From positions 1-55,655 of the forward strand of contig JAKIUF010000029.1 of the NCBI GenBank assembly GCA_021647705.1: a stretch of DNA of 55,655 nucleotides. Direction: 5' to 3'. Source of the DNA: Gammaproteobacteria bacterium. GTDB taxonomy: Bacteria > Pseudomonadota > Gammaproteobacteria > SZUA-152. This document shows, piece by piece, positions 8,956 through 17,990 of the stretch. The number at the start of each line of letters is the position of its first letter. Position 1 is the first letter of the stretch. The position numbers were made by a program, and so were the translations under genes. A model generated the notes under the pieces. The model was not told the DNA's origin. It saw only the letters and a list, made by a program, of their open reading frames with translations, and did not search any database.

Positions 8956-9879
8956 ATGAATAAAGCACCAGACCTCGAACGCAGGACCGATTTTTTTGTT
9001 GGCCATTTTGAAGCCATGGCCAGTAACTGCGAAGTGCTGATCGATACCGAAGATGAAAACCTGGCACAGGAAATAACCCGCCTTGCCGCTGCCGAAGTCT
9101 GTCGCATTGAACAAAAATACAGTCGCTATCGTAACGATAATATTCTACACCAGATTAACCAGGGCATCGTCACCAGGGTTGATGAAGAAACCGCCCGCCT
9201 GCTGGACTATGCGCAACAGCTTTATCACTTGAGTAAAACACGATTTGATGTCACCTCCGGCGTGTTGCGCCGGGTCTGGCATTTTGACGGTAGTGATAAC
9301 ATTCCCTCTCCCGCCCAAATTGATGCCCTGCGGCCATTCATCGGCTGGGAAAAAGTACAATGGCATCATCCGCAAATCCAGCTAACAAAGGGAATGGAAA
9401 TTGATTTTGGTGGCATCGGCAAAGAGTATGCTGCTGATCGTGCCGTGCTGATTGTCAACACGTTTATTTCCGAACAGCCAGATACGCGCGTACACGATAC
9501 CGCTGTATTAATTAATCTCGGCGGAGACCTGGCCGTTACCGGCCCCCGCAAAAATGGCAATGGCTGGCAGGTGGGTGTTAACTCCGGCACGTCAACAATG
9601 TCGCCACAAACCGCTGACTTTTCACTCAAACAAGGCGGCGTCGCCACCAGCGGCGATGCAAACCGCTATCTGGAAAAAGACGGTGTGCGCTACAGTCATG
9701 TGCTGGACCCGCGTACCGGGTGGCCTGTAGAAGGTACCCCTGCTACTGTTACCGTAGTTGCAGCCAATTGTACGGATGCAGGCATGCTCAGTACCATGGC
9801 GCTGTTACATGGCCCGGAGGCTGAGGTTTTTTTGCGCGAGCAGGAAGTGCCCTGGTGGTGCCAGTGGCATAACAAATAA
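8956..9879 (+). CDS. apbE: FAD:protein FMN transferase (ApbE family)
   Basis: 307 residues. ApbE enzymes attach FMN from FAD to Thr/Ser of target proteins using Mg2+. Family marks visible: the early MAS.C...D segment, the D(F)GGIGK motif at about 151-157 (here IDFGGIGKEYAAD), INLGGDLAVTG, ATSGDANRY and YSHVLDPRTGWPV. Unlike most relatives it has no obvious lipoprotein signal and starts MNKAPDLERRT, so it may be cytoplasmic or its export signal may be missing. It follows the cytochrome gene by eight bases and probably shares its messenger. Its flavoprotein target is not in the window. Confidence 0.9.
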   Translation: MNKAPDLERRTDFFVGHFEAMASNCEVLIDTEDENLAQEITRLAAAEVCRIEQKYSRYRNDNILHQINQGIVTRVDEETARLLDYAQQLYHLSKTRFDVTSGVLRRVWHFDGSDNIPSPAQIDALRPFIGWEKVQWHHPQIQLTKGMEIDFGGIGKEYAADRAVLIVNTFISEQPDTRVHDTAVLINLGGDLAVTGPRKNGNGWQVGVNSGTSTMSPQTADFSLKQGGVATSGDANRYLEKDGVRYSHVLDPRTGWPVEGTPATVTVVAANCTDAGMLSTMALLHGPEAEVFLREQEVPWWCQWHNK

Positions 9880-10071
9880 TACCTGCTATAAGTTTGTTAG
9901 CACCTGACTTTGGGCATTCCAACATGCCCATAGCACAGAGACGCAATATTTTTGACATTGAAATAAATGTGTTTGCAGTGGCTTAAACAGGCTCGTAGGG
10001 ATTTATAAAAAATATTCACCCCCAGCCTACGCACTGAATTCAAATAGAAACACAATTAAAGACCCTTTCTT

Positions 10072-10092
10072 TTCTGCCGCTAGCAGGCAGAA
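10072..10092 (+). promoter_or_regulatory. Hairpin in the gnd 5' untranslated region
   Basis: TTCTGCC (10072-10078) and GGCAGAA (10086-10092) form a perfect seven-base stem around GCTAGCA, ending 34 bases before the gnd start. It has no T run after it on this strand, so it does not look like a terminator. It may be an RNA structure or an operator. No riboswitch class is recognised. Confidence 0.3.
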
Positions 10093-10126
10093 GTATTGAC
10101 CTCACGATCACCCAAAAGGATTGGAC

Positions 10127-11551
10127 ATGGCAAATGCAGACATCGGCCTCATCGGCCTGGCGGTAATGGGACAAAATCTGGTACTGAATATGGCTGACCA
10201 CGGCTTTACCGTCGCCGTGTACAACCGCACTACCTCAAAGGTGGACGATTTCATTGCGGGTCCGGCAGCCGGAAAATCCATCATCGGTACCCACTCTCTC
10301 GAAGCGTTTTGCCAGTCACTAAAAGCCCCCAGGCGTATCATGTTAATGGTGAAAGCTGGCAGCCCGGTGGATGATTTTATCGAATTACTGAAACCCTATC
10401 TTGATGAAGGCGACATCATCATCGATGGCGGTAACTCTCTATACACAGATACCCAGCGGCGTGTTGACACGCTTTCCAGTCAAGGTCTGCGCTTTTTGGG
10501 TGTGGGTGTCTCCGGTGGTGAAGAAGGTGCGCGTCACGGCCCCGCATTAATGCCGGGCGGCGACCCGACAGCCTGGCCTGCCGTAAAGGATATTTTTCAG
10601 TCCATCTCTGCCAAGGTGGATGGTGAAGCCTGTTGCCAATGGATGGGCGAAGGTGGTGCCGGCCACTATGTGAAAATGGTCCATAACGGTATCGAATACG
10701 GCGACATGCAACTGATTTGCGAAGCCTATCAGCTACTGCGTGAAGGCCTGAACATTCCCTTTGAGGATTTACAAGGCATCTTCACACAATGGAATGAGGG
10801 TGTGCTAGATTCCTATCTGATCGAAATCACCCGAGACATTCTCGGCGTACGTGACGATGACGGAGCCCCCCTGGTGGATAAGGTGCTGGACACTGCGGGA
10901 CAAAAAGGCACCGGTAAATGGACCGGCATCAATGCACTGGAAAGCGGTATCCCGCTCACCCTGATTGGTGAAGCGGTATTTGCCCGTTTTCTCTCAGCAC
11001 TGAAAGAACAACGTGTACAAGCCTCAGCACAACTGCAAGGCCCGGAATCCGGTACAAACGATGCCCCTTCCTCTATGACTCAGAACATTCACGACGCCTT
11101 GTATGCTTCAAAAATTATTTCTTATGCGCAGGGTTTCATGCTGCTGGCTAGCACTTCCGATGAAAAAGGCTGGAATCTCAATTACGGCAATATCGCCCTG
11201 GTATGGCGCGGCGGCTGTATTATTCGCAGCCGCTTTCTCAACAACATCAAACAGGCGTTTGAAGCTGCCCCTGAGTTAAGCAACTTGCTGTTAGATGATT
11301 TTTTTCGCGATGCCATTCATGAGTCACAAACCGGCTGGCGCAGCGCTGTCCAGTTTGCCGTGGGCGCTGGCATTCCCGCACCCGCCTTTTCCTCAGCACT
11401 GGCATTTTATGACGGTTACCGCTCCGCCACTCTCCCCGCCAATCTGTTGCAGGCACAGCGGGATTATTTTGGCGCACATACTTACGAACGTATCGACAAA
11501 CCGCGCGGTGAAGTCTTCCACAGCGACTGGTCAGGGAAAAAGCCATCATGA
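10127..11551 (+). CDS. gnd: 6-phosphogluconate dehydrogenase, decarboxylating
   Basis: 474 residues, normal for the long Gnd form. It oxidises 6-phosphogluconate to ribulose 5-phosphate and CO2 with NADP+. Visible: the Rossmann motif GLAVMGQNL at the N-terminus, MVKAG, the substrate-binding [26 protein letters not shown] containing the catalytic Lys and HNGIE, and the C-terminal tail [19 protein letters not shown] six bases upstream is in frame, but ATG 10127 is correctly spaced from AAAAGGA and preferred. Its stop overlaps zwf (ATGA), so both oxidative pentose-phosphate enzymes are co-translated. No 6-phosphogluconolactonase gene is adjacent. Confidence 0.96.
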   Translation: MANADIGLIGLAVMGQNLVLNMADHGFTVAVYNRTTSKVDDFIAGPAAGKSIIGTHSLEAFCQSLKAPRRIMLMVKAGSPVDDFIELLKPYLDEGDIIIDGGNSLYTDTQRRVDTLSSQGLRFLGVGVSGGEEGARHGPALMPGGDPTAWPAVKDIFQSISAKVDGEACCQWMGEGGAGHYVKMVHNGIEYGDMQLICEAYQLLREGLNIPFEDLQGIFTQWNEGVLDSYLIEITRDILGVRDDDGAPLVDKVLDTAGQKGTGKWTGINALESGIPLTLIGEAVFARFLSALKEQRVQASAQLQGPESGTNDAPSSMTQNIHDALYASKIISYAQGFMLLASTSDEKGWNLNYGNIALVWRGGCIIRSRFLNNIKQAFEAAPELSNLLLDDFFRDAIHESQTGWRSAVQFAVGAGIPAPAFSSALAFYDGYRSATLPANLLQAQRDYFGAHTYERIDKPRGEVFHSDWSGKKPS

Positions 11552-13032
11552 ATGAACCTTGCACTTATATTATTTTCGGTGCTACGGGTAATCTTTCCCG
11601 TCTCAAACTCATGCCGGCGCTGTATCACCTTGAAGCTGAAGGACGGCTGCCGGAGGGCACCATGATCATCGCCGTTGGTCGTCGTGAAATGGACAACCCG
11701 GGCTGGCTGGATGAATTACGCGGCATGCTGGTAGACAAGGCACGCGGAGGACTGGATGAAAGTGTGTTTCAGCGTTTCAGTGCGCGCATGCAATATCACC
11801 AGGGTGATTTAAACAAGGAAGCGCTCTACAAAGGTATTCGCAACACCATTGAAAGCGACAGCAACTTCTCAAAAAACTGTGCCATTTACATGGCCTTGCA
11901 ACCGGCACAGTTCGGCGTGGTTATCGATAAACTCGCCGAAGCAGAATTACTTGATGAAGCCCATGGCTGGCGACGCATTATTATCGAAAAACCTTTTGGT
12001 TATGATCAGGACAGCGCGCAAATGCTGGAGAAACGCCTGCACCGGCACTTGCGTGAAGAACAGATTTATCGCATTGACCACTACCTGGGTAAAGGCACCG
12101 TGCAGAACATTCTGGTTTTCCGTTTTGCTAACGTGATGCTGGAGCCATTGTGGAATAGAAACTACATTGATCATGTGCAGATCACCCATTCAGAAACAAT
12201 GGGCATTGGTGGGCGTGGTGATTATTACGATCACTCCGGCGCACTGCGCGACATGATCCAAAGCCACCTCATACAATTGTTAACTCTGGTGGCCATGGAA
12301 CCCCCAGCGGCCATGGATGCAGAATCATTACGAGACGAAAAGGTAAAAGTCCTAAAGTCTATCCGGCCTATTACCAGTAGCTCTGTACATGCACAATCCT
12401 TTCGTGCGCAATACGCCAACGGTCTCATTGATGGTCAGGCCGTTCCCGGCTATCTGGAAGAAGATAATATTGCTGAGCACTCCACCACTGAAACCTACGC
12501 AGCAATGAAACTTTACATCGATAACTGGCGCTGGCGTGACGTGCCCTTTTATTTGCGCACAGGGAAACGTATGGCAGAGACCAAGTCTGCTATCAGCATT
12601 CGCTTCAAGCAGCCTCCACAACATTTGTTTCGCAACACGCCCGTTGAGAAAATGAAACCGGACTGGGTAATCATAGGCATTCAACCCAAAGAATGCCTGC
12701 GCATCGAAATGCAAGTGAAAGAACCCGGCCCCAGCATGAAAACACGCACGATTAGTCTGGACGCCAGTCTGCGCGCAGAAGATGAAAAATCCTATGATGC
12801 TTACGAGGATTTATTGCTCGATGTCATCAAGGGCGATCAGAGCCAGTTCCTGCGCTTTGATGAAGTGAATGGTGCCTGGAAGGTAGTAGATTCTGTGTTA
12901 CGCGTGTGGGCCACCGAGCGTGATTACATTCCCACCTACCCGGCGGGCACCTGGGGTCCGCAGGAAACACGTCGCCTGTTTGAACGTGAAGACCAGTTTT
13001 GGCGGCATTCGCTGGAACCCGATGCTGAATAA
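11548..13032 (+). CDS. zwf: Glucose-6-phosphate 1-dehydrogenase
   Basis: 494 residues, full length. It oxidises glucose 6-phosphate to 6-phosphogluconolactone. The nucleotide-binding motif is [17 protein letters not shown] (usually GATGDLA.RKL, so Asn replaces the common Asp). The active-site signature RIDHYLGK begins at R175 and EKPFG precedes it. The C-terminus ends [20 protein letters not shown]. It overlaps gnd by four bases. A decayed second copy of the last 160 or so bases of this gene occurs at 30455-30616 on the same strand, marking the far side of the exported-protein island that begins right after this gene. Confidence 0.97.
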   Translation: MNEPCTYIIFGATGNLSRLKLMPALYHLEAEGRLPEGTMIIAVGRREMDNPGWLDELRGMLVDKARGGLDESVFQRFSARMQYHQGDLNKEALYKGIRNTIESDSNFSKNCAIYMALQPAQFGVVIDKLAEAELLDEAHGWRRIIIEKPFGYDQDSAQMLEKRLHRHLREEQIYRIDHYLGKGTVQNILVFRFANVMLEPLWNRNYIDHVQITHSETMGIGGRGDYYDHSGALRDMIQSHLIQLLTLVAMEPPAAMDAESLRDEKVKVLKSIRPITSSSVHAQSFRAQYANGLIDGQAVPGYLEEDNIAEHSTTETYAAMKLYIDNWRWRDVPFYLRTGKRMAETKSAISIRFKQPPQHLFRNTPVEKMKPDWVIIGIQPKECLRIEMQVKEPGPSMKTRTISLDASLRAEDEKSYDAYEDLLLDVIKGDQSQFLRFDEVNGAWKVVDSVLRVWATERDYIPTYPAGTWGPQETRRLFEREDQFWRHSLEPDAE

Positions 13033-13042
13033 AAACAAACTA

Positions 13043-13068
13043 CCCCGTACCCGTAGCAAGCTGCGGGG
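13043..13068 (+). terminator. Hairpin after zwf, possible terminator
   Basis: CCGTAG and CTGCGG form a six-base stem (one G-T pair) around CAAG, extended by flanking C and G bases (CCCCG at 13043-13047 and CGGGG at 13064-13068 can pair alternatively). It lies ten bases after the zwf stop but lacks a clear T run. Termination is plausible only. Confidence 0.35.
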
Positions 13069-13265
13069 AGTTGAGCCCAAAAGGATTTAAGAAAACCGAA
13101 AGATATTCAAACCTGTTTATCCATAAGCCTACTTTTTAGCCGGGATATTGAGTTTTTGCGCTCTATTTTTATTCTCTAAACCCTCTATCTATAACCGGAC
13201 TGTTTTGGAGCGCTCGGCCAATTTGTTAGTTGGGTTGTACTAAGTGCTGTATATTTTTCGCAGCT

Positions 13266-15038
13266 TCAGGGCAGTTGATCCGGGGCTGGCGGTATAGTTG
13301 GAGCGCTGATGGTGCGAGATAGCTCATAACCACCATCCGGAATACTCCCCTGAACCCCGTCTCCACAACCATTGGCCGTTTCCCAGGTATTGTCGTCATA
13401 ACAAGTCAACCCCCAACCAGCAAAGTTAACATCACGATTGGGTGGGCCATCACCGCTACCACCAGACATATCCGTCACACTGCCTGAAACCAACGCATAG
13501 CGAGTCACTTCCGCTGACTGCGCATTCGATGGGGCGATAGAAATGCGAGAGGCATTATTGATACTGTCCGGCGTACCCAGATAGACACCCTTGATCGCCG
13601 TATAGCGATCTTCGTAAATGTTGGCCTCCCCACCATCAGCCTCGGCGGAGCTTCTTCTCACCCCCTCCAACAGCATATCCCCCGCATAATAACCTTCCGG
13701 ACGCAGAGTAATGCCATGTTTATTGCCATTGGTACCAATGTGATCGCCATTAATATCGCTATGTAAAACAGCAACGCGGGATGAACATTCGACGCGCAGA
13801 TTATGTTCAAACGCCACCCCCAGGGTGACATCGATTACACCCAGAAAACTCACACAACTGTTTGGCAGAAGCCCGATGTTCATCCCCGGAATCACATGAC
13901 GTGAACCGACAATATCAAGGCTGGAAAAATACAACCCTCTTGGCAGCGGCACATTGGCACAATTCAACGCGCCATTATTAGAACAATAATTAGCGTTCTC
14001 CATGATCACCCGGCCACCGCCAGTAAGCGAGGTTTCATAATCCATGTCGAGGTTATGCAAAGTAATATCCTCAAACGTCATGCCAAGGCGCAGCTCAGGT
14101 AAACGCAATTCAGTGAGCGTGATATTCCTGTTCCAAAATGGTGTGACGATAGCTTGCGCCTGAGCATCGTTTACCAGCAGATCGTTACAGTTAGCATCTA
14201 CACCGATGACAAATTGAGCGGATAATTCGGCCTTTGCGTTACCTGAACCAAAGGCACCAAGATGGATATTTTCACGGTCATAGCCAATACAAATTCGCGG
14301 CGGTTGCGCACTGCCGAATACTTCACCCCTGCGCAGTAAATAACGTGTGTTGGAATTCCATTCATTGTGCAATGGCAGAGTATTCGATGTAACGTTATCA
14401 GCCCCATCCGGACAGCCATCGAAATTCCCACTCACCGAATAGCAAATGGTGTCCGTGTCTCGGAAGGTCTCGCTGGCCGCTTGCACCGTGATAGTGACTG
14501 CGGCCTTAACCCAGTCGCCAGCAGCATTTTGCAAACTTACCGCCGGGTGATAAACACAAGTACCCACTTCGCATTTATAGGTGTGCATACCCAAAGGTGT
14601 ATTGGTATCAGTTTCTCGACTCGCACCACTGTTGGGAAGACGCCCAGACAAAAAGTACTGGGCTCCTTTTTCAAAACGGCCTTCCCGTTCATCCGCCTGG
14701 TTATCGTCATAATCCCAGTAAATGCCAGTGTCGGTAAACGGATTAACTGACATGCTGTCTTGCACAGCATCGACAGAGAATACAACCGGGCACGGTGACG
14801 TACATTCTGTGCGGGAGACTCTGAGTACATCCAACATTAAGCTGCCACCACTGGTGAATGTTAGATTGCTTTGATCATTCTCAGCGCTGTTACCACCACC
14901 ACAGCCCGTCACCAACAACACCAGACACGCCCCAATAACTGTGCCAATAATGAGGCGGTAACTCTGCAACAGGCGGTCAATCGGTTTCTGTCGCATCAGA
15001 TAATGGTGTAACTGACTGTTCAAGATATATTGGTTCAT
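13266..15038 (-). CDS. Large exported lipoprotein with PKD-like and parallel-beta features
   Basis: 590 residues. The signal (LIIGTVIGACLVLLVTGC) ends in a lipobox with Cys at about residue 46, followed by GGG, so it is a lipoprotein. The start ATG has AGGGAT in front; a later in-frame ATG at 14996 has no ribosome binding site. Residues about 60-185 resemble a PKD-type beta-sandwich (IYWDYDDN, HTYKCEVGTCVYHPAV). The second half has repeating short strands (LTELRLPELRLGMTFEDITLHNLDMDY is part of one run), which suggests a right-handed beta-helix. No catalytic motif is recognised. It is last in the long minus-strand run of exported proteins. Confidence 0.75.
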   Translation of the reverse strand: MNQYILNSQLHHYLMRQKPIDRLLQSYRLIIGTVIGACLVLLVTGCGGGNSAENDQSNLTFTSGGSLMLDVLRVSRTECTSPCPVVFSVDAVQDSMSVNPFTDTGIYWDYDDNQADEREGRFEKGAQYFLSGRLPNSGASRETDTNTPLGMHTYKCEVGTCVYHPAVSLQNAAGDWVKAAVTITVQAASETFRDTDTICYSVSGNFDGCPDGADNVTSNTLPLHNEWNSNTRYLLRRGEVFGSAQPPRICIGYDRENIHLGAFGSGNAKAELSAQFVIGVDANCNDLLVNDAQAQAIVTPFWNRNITLTELRLPELRLGMTFEDITLHNLDMDYETSLTGGGRVIMENANYCSNNGALNCANVPLPRGLYFSSLDIVGSRHVIPGMNIGLLPNSCVSFLGVIDVTLGVAFEHNLRVECSSRVAVLHSDINGDHIGTNGNKHGITLRPEGYYAGDMLLEGVRRSSAEADGGEANIYEDRYTAIKGVYLGTPDSINNASRISIAPSNAQSAEVTRYALVSGSVTDMSGGSGDGPPNRDVNFAGWGLTCYDDNTWETANGCGDGVQGSIPDGGYELSRTISAPTIPPAPDQLP

Positions 15039-15090
15039 CGCATTATCCCTGTTATGGATAGCTCTAAAAAGATGAGAGCTGTAATGAAAG

Positions 15091-16914
15091 CTACCGGTAG
15101 TCCACCTCGCCCAAAACTGAATTTGATACAGGTGCCGTATTTCCCAGCCCCAATTGACCTACGTCGTTGTTCCCCCAGCAATAAACCGTTTGATCGTGCA
15201 TGAGCGCGCAAGAAAACCCACCTCCAGAGGCGATATAAATAGATTGTTTCCCATCAAAATCAAGGTTGCCTCCGGCCGAGGCTGGCTCATCATCACCAAT
15301 AGTGTCTGTGTTTCCATAACCAATCCCAAAGGCCGAGGCTCCCCAACACTTAGCGTTTCCATTAGCCAAGCTGACACACGTTCCAGCACCGCCAGTTGCA
15401 ATATTAGTGATATCACCTCCACCATAGGGAACCGGCCCAAAATCGCTTGCAAGTTCGTCGTCGCCAAGGGTTTCAGTATTACCATGACCCAGCTGACCGC
15501 TGCTCCCTGCCCCCCAACAATCCATGGCCCCACCAGACATGGCACAGGTGTGGAGATGTCCCGAAGAAATTTCGGTAGTTGAGCTACCATTCAAAGTAAC
15601 AAATGGAAAATTTACTGGCGTTTCTCCCTCTTGATCACCGGGATAAGCCTCGTACTGAGCGTAATCGACTTCCCAGCCAATATGGTTGCTTGCTCCCCAG
15701 CATTTGACTTGACCGGATACGAGAAGGACGCAGGTGACTCCACTCCCCGTACTGACTTGCTTGACAGGTGCCCCAATATCAACCGGTCCAACTGAATCTG
15801 GATGTTCGTTATCACCGATATCATCTTTATTCCCATACCCAAGCTGCCCAAACTCGTTCGAGCCCCAACAATAAAGGTTTCCTGTAACGGAAACGGCACA
15901 GGTATGATAACCACTGGTTGAAACTTGAATCGATGGCTCGGGTAAATTGACTCTAGCTTGCGCAAAAGTTTGCAGGTTTGTGTGGCCCTGGCCTGTAACC
16001 CCATCGTGTCCACGTCCCCAACAGAGGACGGCTCCACTGTGACGAAGGGCACAGGTTGTGCCAAATCCGGCAGATACTTGAATCAGGCCACTAAAGCTAA
16101 TTCCTCTCTCAGCGGCGGTTTCGTCGTCACCGATATTTTCACCCGAAATACCTAATTGAAAAAAATTATTTCCTCCCCAGCAGCGCATTAAGCCGTTATC
16201 CATGATCAGGCAAGCATGTCGATCTCCTGCTGCAAATTTTTCGGGGTTAATACACGTTGAAAGAACATCCAATCCATCGCCTTCGTTATCATATCTGATA
16301 CTGTCACAGTAATAAGGGTTACGACTGGCAGGGTTGGTTGGGTCCGTTTCGTTATCATCAACGAGGCCATTTCGATTCAGATCTTCCTGCCCGTCTAATA
16401 GACCGTCATCATCGGAATCGGGATCGTTACTCTTTGTTCCCACGAGAATCTCAAGAGTGTCAGGGTAGCCATCTTCGTCAGCATCAAGGGAGAAAATAAT
16501 CTCCGCTGTTGCTGATTGTGAGAGACCGTCTTCGTTGGTGCATGTGATGGTATAGATGATTGACTCGGTCGGCGAGACCCCGGTGTTTCCGGCACTGGGC
16601 AATACTGCCTCCTCTCCCCCAAGATCTGGGAGGGGTATTTCTTTTGAAAGAGAGGAAAAAAGTGCCGCCCCCCCTTTTGATTTTTCACCACCACTAAAGA
16701 AAATGCCGGGGATGGTGCAACTGGATGCTCCTTCAGCGCTCCAGGAAAGAGTCGCCATTTCGTTGGCCAAAATAATGGCGGGAGAAGCGGAAAACTCGAT
16801 CATTATAGTCGGTGTTTCAGTATTTTGCTGATCCGGGCTGGCCGATTCTCCGCTACAAGCCATCATACCCATAGAAAGCATTGCTAGGACTATAATATGT
16901 ATCGAATTTCTCAT
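15091..16914 (-). CDS. Lipoprotein with type-3 Ca-binding repeats and seven RCC1-like blades
   Basis: 607 residues from ATG 16914 (an in-frame GTG at 16923 is less well placed relative to AAAGAG). The signal peptide ends in the lipobox MMAC. Residues about 38-125 look immunoglobulin-like. Next come thrombospondin-type-3 or EF-hand-like acidic repeats (DADEDGYPD, DPDSDDDGLLDG, DLNRNGLVDD) that probably bind Ca2+. The rest carries seven CWG-anchored repeats (for example CWGSNEFGQLGYGN, CWGAGSSGQLGHGN), the hallmark of RCC1/ATS1 propellers; seven units would close one propeller. It is probably a cell-surface binding protein. Partner unknown. Confidence 0.85.
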   Translation of the reverse strand: MRNSIHIIVLAMLSMGMMACSGESASPDQQNTETPTIMIEFSASPAIILANEMATLSWSAEGASSCTIPGIFFSGGEKSKGGAALFSSLSKEIPLPDLGGEEAVLPSAGNTGVSPTESIIYTITCTNEDGLSQSATAEIIFSLDADEDGYPDTLEILVGTKSNDPDSDDDGLLDGQEDLNRNGLVDDNETDPTNPASRNPYYCDSIRYDNEGDGLDVLSTCINPEKFAAGDRHACLIMDNGLMRCWGGNNFFQLGISGENIGDDETAAERGISFSGLIQVSAGFGTTCALRHSGAVLCWGRGHDGVTGQGHTNLQTFAQARVNLPEPSIQVSTSGYHTCAVSVTGNLYCWGSNEFGQLGYGNKDDIGDNEHPDSVGPVDIGAPVKQVSTGSGVTCVLLVSGQVKCWGASNHIGWEVDYAQYEAYPGDQEGETPVNFPFVTLNGSSTTEISSGHLHTCAMSGGAMDCWGAGSSGQLGHGNTETLGDDELASDFGPVPYGGGDITNIATGGAGTCVSLANGNAKCWGASAFGIGYGNTDTIGDDEPASAGGNLDFDGKQSIYIASGGGFSCALMHDQTVYCWGNNDVGQLGLGNTAPVSNSVLGEVDYR

Positions 16915-16986
16915 TTTGATCACTCTTTAATTAGTTCCTGAATTTTATGCAGGAAATATGCATTTTTTCTTTGGCCAGGATTAAAA

Positions 16987-17487
16987 TCATTGGCCTGGAC
17001 TATAACAAGTAGCACCATTCGGTGCCCCCGTGCCGGGCTCGTAGCTGGTTGGCGTAACATTGCCACCCAAAGCAATACAGGTCGCAATCATATCATTACA
17101 AGAATTTACACCGTTACAGGTAGTATCTGCTGCAGGGTTAGAAGACCTGGAGCCCAGATTATTTTTGCGGACACCAGTGCGGGCCGATTCACGGGCTGCT
17201 TGCACCGCTGGTAAGAGTAAACCCTGTCTTTCACTGCGAGCACCTTTCGATGACAACGCACCTGCACCAGCGGCTCCAGATGCGGTAGATCTTTGAATGG
17301 GCGCGGGATGCCCTGCTTTCGAGCACGATCTGGCTTTCATCGCCAGGCTATTTTTAGAGCTATCCACCTCGATAATTTTGCCATTTCCACAAACTACCGA
17401 AATAGGTTTTCCCGCATAAACCTGCTGGCTAATGCTCAACATCCCAACCAAACCCAATACGTTCAATAGCAAACTAGATTTTCTCAT
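16987..17487 (-). CDS. Small secreted protein, Cys-containing, unknown
   Basis: 166 residues with a clear signal peptide (about 1-25, QQVYA) and a GAGGG ribosome binding site. The mature part starts with a basic, Ser/Ala-rich section (VVCGNGKIIEVD, ARSCSKAG, ASGAAGAGALSS) and ends with four or five cysteines (TTCNGVNSCNDMIATCIALGG, then TCYSPGQ), which suggests a disulfide-bonded tail. I recognise no family. It lies between the RCC1 lipoprotein and an IS630 remnant, within the same exported-protein island. Confidence 0.6.
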   Translation of the reverse strand: MRKSSLLLNVLGLVGMLSISQQVYAGKPISVVCGNGKIIEVDSSKNSLAMKARSCSKAGHPAPIQRSTASGAAGAGALSSKGARSERQGLLLPAVQAARESARTGVRKNNLGSRSSNPAADTTCNGVNSCNDMIATCIALGGNVTPTSYEPGTGAPNGATCYSPGQ

Positions 17488-17601
17488 TAGACTTCCCTCA
17501 TATAATGTTGTTTATCGATCTGATAACTCTTTAGTCGCGGCGATGTTCATTCTGGTTCAAGTTATTTCCGAATTTATTAACCCGGCCGTTAAATACATTG
17601 G

Positions 17602-17907
17602 CTATGCAGCATAACGTATTTTCTGATGGTTGAAATATTTCATCACTCTGGCGGGTTGTTTCTGTAGCATTCTTATATGCGATAAAATCTTTGTTTTAAG
17701 CTGCTTCCTATTTCGTGCTGGAGGCTTGCTGTGGACGCCAGCCTTCAAGTCACAATTCAAATACTCATCAGGGTTAAGCTCTGGCGAATAAGCAGGAAAA
17801 TAAAATACTTCGATATTTTTTACCTGTTTAATCAGCCATGTTTTAACAAGTTTTGCATGATGCACCCGAAGGTTATCTAAGGTTAAAAATACTTTTCTCT
17901 TTGCCAC
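17602..17907 (-). mobile_element. IS630-family transposase, C-terminal remnant
   Basis: 101 residues match the C-terminal third of an IS630 DDE transposase. The second catalytic Asp sits in FLTLDNLRVHHAK and the Glu region in YFPAYSPELNPDEYLNCDLK. The N-terminal helix-turn-helix and first Asp are missing, with no upstream frame continuing it, so the copy is dead. The HHAK version differs from the second IS630 remnant of the island (30167-30439, DAHSVHKSKKV), so they come from two different elements. It separates the two-paralogue gene pair from the three downstream exported genes. Confidence 0.8.
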
Positions 17908-17990
17908 TTTAATAATGAAGAAGCCTAATCACTGGCCTGCGTCAGATGTAAGGCTTCCTTAGCAGTGGAATAGCTAACCCTTTGAAGCCA

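Noticed and set aside
13047-13056. TACCCGTAGC match between the zwf downstream hairpin and the presumed IS630 end near 111-125
   Set aside because: Ten bases only, and part of a self-pairing hairpin at 13043-13068; not enough to call an insertion-sequence end.
17920-17957. GAAGCCT/AGGCTTC inverted repeat after paralogue A as a terminator
   Set aside because: The loop is about 24 bases and no T run follows on the minus strand; too weak to list as a feature.
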